Part shown: positions 38,169 to 45,246 of the stretch, in pieces | Layout of the letters: each line of letters begins with the position of its first letter | Position numbering within the stretch: the stretch's first letter is position 1 | NCBI RefSeq assembly: GCF_014489115.1 | Contig: NZ_JACTAH010000003.1 | Coordinates: 124,001 to 188,000 of the forward strand | Source: Thauera sedimentorum | GTDB lineage: Bacteria > Pseudomonadota > Gammaproteobacteria > Burkholderiales > Rhodocyclaceae | DNA: 64,000 nucleotides | Direction: 5' to 3' | Program-made: the position numbers and the translations under genes | Notes under the pieces: generated by a model | The model's database searches: none | The model's input: the letters and a program-made list of their open reading frames with translations, nothing else | Told to the model about the DNA's origin: nothing

Positions 38169-39791
38169 TTGAACGCCCTGTACCGCTGGTTCGACCGCAA
38201 CATCCTCGAACTCGGCCGCGAGATGCGGCTGTCCTACCTGCCGCCGCTGATGGTGTACATGGCCGCCGGGGTCTCCGGCCTCACCGGCATCGTCGGCACC
38301 TTCTTCATCAAGGACTACCTCGACCTCTCCGCCGCCTTCCTCGCCGCGCTCGGCTTCTGGGCGGGTATCCCGTGGGCGCTGAAGATGCCGATCGGCCACC
38401 TGGTCGACCTGCTGTGGCGCTACAAGTCCGGGCTGGTCTATCTCGGCGCCTCGCTGATCGCCGCCAGCCTGCTGATCATGATCGGCCTGATCGGCAACCC
38501 GGAGGCGATGCGCGCGGTGATGCCGGCCGAGGCCTGGTTCGTGCTCTCGGTGCTGCTCGCCCCGGTGGGCTACGTGATGCAGGACGCGGTGGCCGACGCG
38601 ATGACGGTGGAGGCGGTGCCGCGCCTGGACGAACACGGCCAGCCGATCGCACCCGAGACCATCCGCCTGATGCACACCACCATGCAGATGCTCGGCCGGG
38701 TGGCGATCATCGGCGGCACCGTGCTGGTGGCGCTCGCCAACGTGGTGCTGTTCCAGGGCAGCGAGGCGCTGCCCGAGGCGGACAAGGTCGCCATCTACCT
38801 GCGCATCTACGAGTACGCGCTGATCATCCCGCTGCTGTCGGTCAGCGGCGTGCTGCTGGCCGCCCTGCTCAAGCGCCGCGAGGCGCGACGACTCGCCGCC
38901 CTGGGCCATGAGGACGAGGCCATCGACCGCCTGCTGCACCAGCCCGAGGAGAAGACCGCGCCCAACTGGTGGATCCTGGGCGGCAGCGCGGTGTTCGTGG
39001 CGATCACCCTCACCGTCGGCCTGTCCGGCATCGAGTACGGCCAGGAGCTGATCTTCGTGTGCTCCTTCGCCATCATCGGCTTCATGATCTCGCGGCTGCT
39101 GCGCGAACTCGCCCCAGAAGCCGCACGCACCCTGCTCGGCACGGTGATCGTCATCTTCATCTTCCGCGCCATGCCCTCGTCCGGCGCCGGCTCGGGCTGG
39201 TGGATGATCGACGAACTGGGCTTCGACCAGAGTTTCCTGTCGCGCCTGGACCTGATCGTCAGCACGCTCACGCTGGCCGGGCTGTTCCTCTTCCGCCGCT
39301 TCATGGCGGAAAAGTCCATCGCCCAGATCGTCATCTTCCTGACCCTGGCCGGCACCCTGCTGTCGCTGCCCATCATCGGCATGTACCACGGCCTGCACGA
39401 ATGGACCGCCAGCGTCACCGGCGGCGTGGTGGATGCGCGCTTCATTGCCATCGCGAACACCGCGCTGGAGTCGCCGCTCGGCCAGGTGTCCATGGTGCCG
39501 ATGCTGGCCTGGATCGCCAACTCGGCCCCGCCCCACCTCAAGGCCACCTTCTTCGCGGTGATGGCCTCCTTCACCAACCTGGCGCTGTCGGCCTCGCAGC
39601 TGGGCACCAAGTACCTGAACCAGATCTACACCGTGACCCGCGAGGTGCGCGATGCGGTCAGCGGCGCGGTGAAGGTGCCCGCCGACTACAGCGAGCTGGG
39701 CCTGCTGCTGCTCACCGTGACCGTGCTCGGCCTGCTGCTGCCGCTGGCCGCGGTGGCGCTGACACGCGCGCTCGGGCTGCGCAGCGCGTGA
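38169..39791 (+). CDS. Polytopic transporter, MFS/folate-biopterin-transporter-like
   Basis: A 540-residue membrane protein with about 12 hydrophobic helices and a cytoplasmic central loop of about 60 residues (LLKRREARRLAALGHEDEA). Layout and segments such as ALKMPIGHLVDLLWRYKSGLVYLG and GYVMQDAVADAMTVEAVPR suggest the BT1 (folate-biopterin transporter) branch of the major facilitator superfamily, but the substrate is unknown. It apparently starts with TTG at 38169, with AGGA 8 bases upstream; the first in-frame ATG is 18 codons later. It follows lrgB by 40 bases. Confidence 0.75.
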   Translation: MNALYRWFDRNILELGREMRLSYLPPLMVYMAAGVSGLTGIVGTFFIKDYLDLSAAFLAALGFWAGIPWALKMPIGHLVDLLWRYKSGLVYLGASLIAASLLIMIGLIGNPEAMRAVMPAEAWFVLSVLLAPVGYVMQDAVADAMTVEAVPRLDEHGQPIAPETIRLMHTTMQMLGRVAIIGGTVLVALANVVLFQGSEALPEADKVAIYLRIYEYALIIPLLSVSGVLLAALLKRREARRLAALGHEDEAIDRLLHQPEEKTAPNWWILGGSAVFVAITLTVGLSGIEYGQELIFVCSFAIIGFMISRLLRELAPEAARTLLGTVIVIFIFRAMPSSGAGSGWWMIDELGFDQSFLSRLDLIVSTLTLAGLFLFRRFMAEKSIAQIVIFLTLAGTLLSLPIIGMYHGLHEWTASVTGGVVDARFIAIANTALESPLGQVSMVPMLAWIANSAPPHLKATFFAVMASFTNLALSASQLGTKYLNQIYTVTREVRDAVSGAVKVPADYSELGLLLLTVTVLGLLLPLAAVALTRALGLRSA

Positions 39792-39895
39792 GGAATCTGC
39801 CGGGATGTTGACCTGATCCATTGCTCCTTTGCCGCCGGAGGCGGAAACTTGCGGGCAAAGGTCTTCGCGACCGGATAACCACGGGGGGAAGCATC

Positions 39896-41947
39896 ATGAC
39901 ACCGAGCTCGGTTCACGACATCCGCAACCTCGCCCTGCTGGGCCAGGCCGGCGCCGGCAAGACCACGCTGCTCGAGGCCCTGCTGGCCGCCTCCGGCGGC
40001 ATCGGCGCCGCAGGCAGCATCGAGCGCGGCGACACGGTGAGCGACTTCGACCCGGCCGAGAAGGCCATGGGCCACTCGCTCAACACCGGGCTCGCCCACC
40101 TCGAATGGGCCGGACACTGGATCAACCTGCTCGACACCCCGGGCACCCCCGACTTCCTCGGCCGCGCCCTGCTCGCCCTGCCGGCGGTGGAGACCGCGGT
40201 CATCGTGGTCAATGCCCAGGCCGGCATCGAATCGATGACCCGCCGGCTGATGGAAGCCGCCGCCGGCAAGTGCCGGATGATCGTGGTCAACCGCATCGAC
40301 GCCAGCGGCGCCGACCTGGCCGGCGTGATGGCCGCCATCGAATCGGCCTTCGGCCGCGAGTGCCTGCCGATCAACCTGCCCGCGCCGGACGCAAGCCGGG
40401 TCATCGACTGCTTCTTCACCCCCGAATACGACGCCGAAACCGCCTTCTCTTCGGTATCCGCCGCCCACGACGCCATCGTCGACCAGGTGGTCGAGCTCGA
40501 CGAAGCGCTGATGGCGAGCTACCTGGAACAAGGCGAGAGCCTGGACCCCGAGCAGCTGCACGACCCCTTCGAGCAGGCCCTGCGCGAAGGCCACTTGGTA
40601 CCGGTGTGCTTCGTTTCGTCCCGGACCGGCGCGGGCGTGGCCGAACTGCTGGACGTGCTCGCCCGCCTGATGCCCGACCCCACCGAAGGCAACCCGCCGC
40701 GCTTCGTCAAGGGCGAGGGCGCGAATGCGCTGCCGGTGGAGGTCGTGGCGGACCCCGGGCGCCATGTCGTCGCCCATGTGTTCCAGGTCCAGAACGACGT
40801 CTACCGCGGCAAGCTGGCGCTCTTCCGCATTCACCAGGGCACGCTCGATGCCGGCGCGCAGCTCTACATCGGCGATGCGCGCAAGCCGGTCAAGGTCGCC
40901 CACCTGCTGCGCATCCAGGGCCGCCAGCAGGTCGAGATCCCGCGCGGTGTGACCGGCGACATCTGCGCCCTGGCGCGCATCGACGAACTGCACCGCGACG
41001 CGGTGCTGCACGACTCGCACGACGAGGACCTGCACCACCTGCTGCCGCCTCCCTACCCCCAGCCCTTCCACGGCCTGGCACTGATCCCGAAGAAACATGG
41101 CGACGAGCAGAAACTCTCCGAAGCGCTCGCCCGCCTGCTCGACGAAGACCCCTGCCTGGAAGTGAGCTTCGACACCCAGGCACGCCAGACCGTGGTGCGC
41201 GGCCTGGGCGAGTTGCACCTGCGCATGGTGCTGGAGCAGCTCGCCAGCCGCTGGAACCTGGAGGTGGACACCGCCACGCCGGCGGTGCCCTATCGCGAAA
41301 CCGTCGCCACCAGTGCCGAGGCGCGCTACCGGCACAAGAAGCAGTCCGGCGGCGCCGGCCAGTTCGGCGAAGTGGCGCTGCGCGTCGAGCCGCTGCCGCG
41401 CGGCAGCGGCCTGCAACTGGCCGACGAGATCAAGGGCGGGACGATTCCCACCCAGTTCATGCCGGCGGTGGAAAAAGGCGTGCGTCAGGCGGTGGCCGAG
41501 GGTTGCCTGGCGGGTTTCCCGCTGCAGGACCTGAAGGTGGTGGTGACCGACGGCAAGCACCACGCGGTGGACTCGAACGAGGTGTCCTTCGTCACCGCGG
41601 CGCGCCACGCGCTGCAGGAGGCGGTGAACGCCGCCAGGCCGGTGCTGCTGGAGCCCTTGCTGGAGGTCAGGGTGAGCGCGGACGAGCGCCACTTCGGCGA
41701 GATCAGCGCCGAATTCGCCAGCCGGCGCGGACGCCTGAACGGCACCGACAGCCACGCGCAGGGACGGATCAGCCTGACCGCACTGGTGCCGATGGCCGAG
41801 TTGGAAGGCTTCGAGGCCCGCCTGAAGTCGATCTGTGCCGGCGAGAGCGAATGCACGCTGAGCCCGCATTCCTACGAACCGGCCCCGGGCGAGGTGCAGC
41901 AACGCCTGGCCGGCGACTTCGTCCGCCACCGGGCGCACGAGCAATGA
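39896..41947 (+). CDS. EF-G-like translation factor GTPase (EF-G2 type) with altered G motifs
   Basis: A 683-residue EF-G paralogue with all five EF-G-like regions: P-loop GQAGAGKT (16-23), G3 DTPGTPDF (80-87), G4 NRID (132-135), a beta-barrel domain II, and C-terminal domains with HKKQSGGAGQFGEV and VEKGVRQA. Canonical EF-G has DTPGHVDF and NKMD; here the catalytic His is Thr84 and the G4 Lys is Arg133. It therefore belongs to the EF-G-like group of uncertain function and is unlikely to be the housekeeping factor. GGGGGGAA precedes the ATG. A DUF4212 gene follows 22 bases later. Confidence 0.85.
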   Translation: MTPSSVHDIRNLALLGQAGAGKTTLLEALLAASGGIGAAGSIERGDTVSDFDPAEKAMGHSLNTGLAHLEWAGHWINLLDTPGTPDFLGRALLALPAVETAVIVVNAQAGIESMTRRLMEAAAGKCRMIVVNRIDASGADLAGVMAAIESAFGRECLPINLPAPDASRVIDCFFTPEYDAETAFSSVSAAHDAIVDQVVELDEALMASYLEQGESLDPEQLHDPFEQALREGHLVPVCFVSSRTGAGVAELLDVLARLMPDPTEGNPPRFVKGEGANALPVEVVADPGRHVVAHVFQVQNDVYRGKLALFRIHQGTLDAGAQLYIGDARKPVKVAHLLRIQGRQQVEIPRGVTGDICALARIDELHRDAVLHDSHDEDLHHLLPPPYPQPFHGLALIPKKHGDEQKLSEALARLLDEDPCLEVSFDTQARQTVVRGLGELHLRMVLEQLASRWNLEVDTATPAVPYRETVATSAEARYRHKKQSGGAGQFGEVALRVEPLPRGSGLQLADEIKGGTIPTQFMPAVEKGVRQAVAEGCLAGFPLQDLKVVVTDGKHHAVDSNEVSFVTAARHALQEAVNAARPVLLEPLLEVRVSADERHFGEISAEFASRRGRLNGTDSHAQGRISLTALVPMAELEGFEARLKSICAGESECTLSPHSYEPAPGEVQQRLAGDFVRHRAHEQ

Positions 41948-41969
41948 GTTCAAGGACGGTGGCCACACG

Positions 41970-42230
41970 ATGCAGCTGACCGACAAGCAACTCGCCTACT
42001 GGCGCCGTACCCGCATGCTGACGGCCGCCCTGCTGGCGGTATGGTTCGGGGTGACCTTCGTCGGCGCCTATTACGCCATCGCGCTCAACGAGTTCGAGCT
42101 GTTCGGCTTCCCGCTGGGCTTCTACGCCTTTGCCCAGGGCGCGCTGATCGTCTACCTGGCGATCATCGCCATCTACGTCTACGTGATGAACCGCCTGGAT
42201 CACACCTACGGGGTGGCCGAGCGGCGCTGA
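41970..42230 (+). CDS. Orphan DUF4212 protein (sodium-solute symporter small subunit-like)
   Basis: An 86-residue protein with two membrane helices and the DUF4212 signature: YWRRTRMLTAALLAVWFGVT, then FPLGFYAFAQGALIVYLAI. DUF4212 proteins are small partners of VC_2705-type sodium/solute symporters. A symporter gene with its own DUF4212 partner lies nearby on the other strand, so this copy is an unpaired paralogue following the EF-G-like gene. No strong Shine-Dalgarno is seen before ATG 41970. Confidence 0.88.
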   Translation: MQLTDKQLAYWRRTRMLTAALLAVWFGVTFVGAYYAIALNEFELFGFPLGFYAFAQGALIVYLAIIAIYVYVMNRLDHTYGVAERR

Positions 42231-42309
42231 GCCGCGCAGCGAGCCTTCACGCTTCGCAGGCCGGAAGCCCGCCATGCAGCGGGCGTTTGCCCGCGGGGCG
42301 TGCCGGCGC

Positions 42310-42705
42310 TTACTCGCCCTTGCCGTTCTCCGGCTGGGCCTCGCCACGCTTGCGGCCGAGCTTCATCGGGTGGGCGTGACGGGACAGGGCGAAATCGAGC
42401 ATGAACTTGCTCCAGATGGTGATCCCCGCCAGCGTCGTCCAGGTCTCGAAATCGAAGCTGCCGGTCAGCACGCCGAAGATCGTCCACACCACCACCACGC
42501 CGCCCACCAGATTGATGGCCGCGCTGTAAGGCGCGAACTTGGCGGGATTGGGGGGCGGTTCGCCGCGCTTGAGCGCCACCTCGGAGAAGTCCCGCTTGAC
42601 GACGATGCGCCAGGCCCGGCGCAGCCAGAAGAAGGCGATCGGAAACAGGGCGAGAAAGAGGATCCAGTTCAGCACTAGGCTGACATGGGGTGCCATTGCG
42701 GTCAT
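42310..42705 (-). CDS. Small membrane protein of unknown function
   Basis: A 131-residue protein with two clear membrane helices (LVLNWILFLALFPIAFFWL near the N-terminus and INLVGGVVVVWTIFGVL in the middle), a third weaker hydrophobic segment and a polar C-terminus (MKLGRKRGEAQPENGKGE). Not assigned to a family. The ATG at 42705 has GGAG 6 bases upstream; a longer frame to 42762 lacks support and overlaps a terminator. It lies downstream of the symporter operon but past its terminator. Confidence 0.7.
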   Translation of the reverse strand: MTAMAPHVSLVLNWILFLALFPIAFFWLRRAWRIVVKRDFSEVALKRGEPPPNPAKFAPYSAAINLVGGVVVVWTIFGVLTGSFDFETWTTLAGITIWSKFMLDFALSRHAHPMKLGRKRGEAQPENGKGE

Positions 42706-42767
42706 ACGGTACTCCGGATTCGCTCGCGCCGTCGGCGAGCCGAGGGGCGCAAGGTGCCACAAAAGAA

Positions 42768-42798
42768 AAAACCCCGCCAGAAGATCCGGCGGGGTTTT
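42768..42798 (-). terminator. Intrinsic terminator of the DUF4212-symporter operon
   Basis: An 11-bp perfect stem (42768-42778 with 42788-42798) with a 9-base loop; on the minus strand it is followed by a T run (plus-strand A tract from 42766). It is 65 bases downstream of the symporter stop. The plus-strand side also has four Ts. Confidence 0.85.
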
Positions 42799-42862
42799 CC
42801 TTGTTCTCCCGGTGCGGGCCCGCGTCGCGGGCCCGCCGGGATCGCTTGCTTACACCCTTTGC

Positions 42863-44725
42863 TTAGTGGGCGTGGGAACCGTCGACCGCCTTCGCACCAC
42901 GCGGGATACGAACGCTTTCGACCAGCGCCTGGATGTGCTCCGGCGGCTCCTTGGTGACCTTATCCACGATGAAGGCCACGGCGAAGTTCACCAGCGCACC
43001 GATCGCACCGAAGGCTTCCGGCGTGATGCCGAAGAAGCTGTTGGCGCCACCGATCAGGCCGAGGTAGTCGGTGCCCTTGATGAAGAAGATGCCCTTGTGA
43101 GCGAACACGTAGAACAGGGTGATGAACAGACCTGCCAGCATGCCCGCGATGGCGCCTTCCTTGTTCATCTTCTTGGAGAAGATGCCCATCATGATCGCCG
43201 GGAACAGCGAGGAGGCGGCAATACCGAAGGCCAGGGCCACGGTACCGGCAGCGAAGCCCGGGGGGTTCAGACCCAGGTAACCCGCCACCACGATGGCACC
43301 GGCCATCGCCACCTTACCGGTCATCAGTTCGCCCTTCTCGGAGAGATCCGGCACGAAGACGTTCTTCACCAGGTCATGCGACACCGCCGAGGAGATCGCC
43401 AGCAGCAGGCCGGCAGCGGTCGACAGCGCGGCGGCCAGGCCACCGGCAGCAACCAGCGCGATCACCCAGTTCGGCAGCAGCGCGATTTCCGGGTTGGCCA
43501 GCACGATGATGTCGGCGTTCACCGTCAGCTCGTTGCCCTTCCAGCCAGCCTGTTCGGCCTTCGCAACGGCATCGGCGTTCTTGCTCTTGTCGTTGTAGTA
43601 CTGGATGCGGCCGTCGCCGTTCTTGTCTTCCCACTTCAGCAGGCCGGTCTGCTCCCAGCGCTTCATCCAGCCCGGACGCTCTTCGTACACCAGGCTGGCA
43701 TCAGCCGCGTACAGGTCCTTGTTGGCCATGATCGCTTCGGCGTTGGTGACCATGCGGCCATCGGCGCTGCGCTCCAGGCCAACCGCGGTGTTGGTGGTGG
43801 CGATCAGGTTCAGCTTGGCCATCGCCGCCACGGCCGGAGCGGTGGTGTAGAGAATGGCGATGAACACCAGGGCCCAACCGGCGGAGCTACGGGCGTCCTT
43901 CACCTTCGGAACGGTGAAGAAGCGCACGATCACGTGCGGCAGACCGGCGGTACCGATCATCAGCGACATGGTGTACACGAACATGTTCAGGTAGGAGCCC
44001 GGAACGGAGCTGGTGTACTCGCTGAAGCCGAGGTCCTTGACCACCAGGTTCAGCTTGTCGAGCAGCGACACGCTGGTGCCGGCGATGTCGGAACCCAGGC
44101 CGAGCTGCGGCAGCGGGTTGCCGGTGAGCTGCAGGGAGATGAACACGGCCGGAACGGTGTAGGCCAGGATCAGCACCATGTACTGGGCCACCTGGGTGTA
44201 GGTGATGCCCTTCATGCCGCCGAACACGGCGTACATGAACACGATGCCCATACCGACGTAGATGCCGACTTCGTTCGACACGCCGAGGAAGCGCGAGAAC
44301 GCCACACCGACACCGGTCATCTGGCCGATGATGTAGGTGATGGAAGCGGTCAGCAGGCAGAGCACCGCCACGGTGGAGGCCGTCTTCGAGTAGAAGCGGT
44401 CACCGATGAACTGCGGCACGGTGAACTTGCCGAACTTGCGCAGGTACGGAGCCAGCAGCATGGCCAGCAGAACGTAGCCGCCGGTCCAGCCCATCAGGAA
44501 CAGGCCGCCGCCGTAGCCCATGTTGGAAATCAGGCCGGCCATGGAGATGAAGGAGGCCGCGGACATCCAGTCTGCCGCGGTCGCCATGCCGTTGGTGACG
44601 GGGTGAACGCCGCCGCCGGCCACGTAGAAATCGCTGGTGGAACCGGCACGCGCCCAGATGGCGATACCGATGTACAGCGCGAAGGACGCGCCGACGACCA
44701 GGTAGGTTAGAGTTTGCAGATCCAT
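42863..44725 (-). CDS. Sodium/solute symporter, VC_2705/ActP-like (SSS family)
   Basis: A 620-residue SSS-family symporter with about 13 membrane helices: DFYVAGGGVHPVTNGMATAADWMSAASF at the N-terminus is typical of acetate-permease-like members. An extra hydrophilic segment of about 90 residues (about 330-420) contains DKNGDGRIQYYN at 367-378, resembling a calcium-binding EF-hand loop. It is encoded 13 bases after a DUF4212 small subunit, the usual partner. Acetate or another carboxylate is a likely but unproven substrate. A terminator follows. Confidence 0.9.
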   Translation of the reverse strand: MDLQTLTYLVVGASFALYIGIAIWARAGSTSDFYVAGGGVHPVTNGMATAADWMSAASFISMAGLISNMGYGGGLFLMGWTGGYVLLAMLLAPYLRKFGKFTVPQFIGDRFYSKTASTVAVLCLLTASITYIIGQMTGVGVAFSRFLGVSNEVGIYVGMGIVFMYAVFGGMKGITYTQVAQYMVLILAYTVPAVFISLQLTGNPLPQLGLGSDIAGTSVSLLDKLNLVVKDLGFSEYTSSVPGSYLNMFVYTMSLMIGTAGLPHVIVRFFTVPKVKDARSSAGWALVFIAILYTTAPAVAAMAKLNLIATTNTAVGLERSADGRMVTNAEAIMANKDLYAADASLVYEERPGWMKRWEQTGLLKWEDKNGDGRIQYYNDKSKNADAVAKAEQAGWKGNELTVNADIIVLANPEIALLPNWVIALVAAGGLAAALSTAAGLLLAISSAVSHDLVKNVFVPDLSEKGELMTGKVAMAGAIVVAGYLGLNPPGFAAGTVALAFGIAASSLFPAIMMGIFSKKMNKEGAIAGMLAGLFITLFYVFAHKGIFFIKGTDYLGLIGGANSFFGITPEAFGAIGALVNFAVAFIVDKVTKEPPEHIQALVESVRIPRGAKAVDGSHAH

Positions 44726-44738
44726 GTGTCGTCCTCTC

Positions 44739-44993
44739 TCAGTCTTCGTGCACGTCGAACTTGCGGTCGATATCGCCCATTGCCTTCGCGTAGTAGAAGA
44801 TCAGCGCGATGAACACGTAGATCGAACCTTGCTGAGCGAACCAGAAACCGAGCGGGTAGCCGCCCAGACTGATGGAGTTGAGAGCCGGGGCAAGAAGGAT
44901 GCCCGCGCCAAACGACACGACGAACCAGATGACCAGGATCTTGGTCAGCAGGCCCAGTGTCGCCTTCCAGTAGGCTGCACTGTTGTTATCCAT
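44739..44993 (-). CDS. DUF4212 symporter small subunit
   Basis: An 84-residue two-helix membrane protein with the DUF4212 pattern (YWKATLGLLTKILVIWFVVS, YPLGFWFAQQGSIYVFIALI). Paired with the SSS symporter 13 bases downstream. GAGGAGACG precedes its ATG, and a TATAAT -10 lies about 75 bases upstream, so it begins the operon. Confidence 0.92.
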   Translation of the reverse strand: MDNNSAAYWKATLGLLTKILVIWFVVSFGAGILLAPALNSISLGGYPLGFWFAQQGSIYVFIALIFYYAKAMGDIDRKFDVHED

Positions 44994-45068
44994 AACGTCT
45001 CCTCGTGATGGTTGTTGCCGGGTACGCCGTACACGGACGCACCCATCGGACTACAAGACAGCGGGGCG

Positions 45069-45074
45069 ATTATA
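45069..45074 (-). promoter_or_regulatory. -10 box for the DUF4212-symporter operon
   Basis: TATAAT on the minus strand at 45074-45069, about 75 bases before the DUF4212 start. A TTGTAA lies 23 bases upstream, too far for a normal -35, so activation may need another factor. The 253-base gap between this operon and cbbO holds nothing else recognised. Confidence 0.5.
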
Positions 45075-45246
45075 GGAAGCGGGTTCTTACTCGTTGCTTA
45101 CAAGCGGTGACGATTTTTCCCGGAGAGGTCAGAGCGCCGAGATCCGCGCCAGACAAGGTTTTTCGCCGCACTGCAGCATTTCTGCCCGGCATGCGGGCTC
45201 ACGCAAAAGTCTTGCGTTTATGTCAGCGGCGTCGATCCGGTGGCGC

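Noticed and set aside
42539..44710. Plus-strand open frame of about 720 codons opposite the symporter
   Set aside because: Shadow of the symporter, whose membrane helices and motifs are unambiguous.
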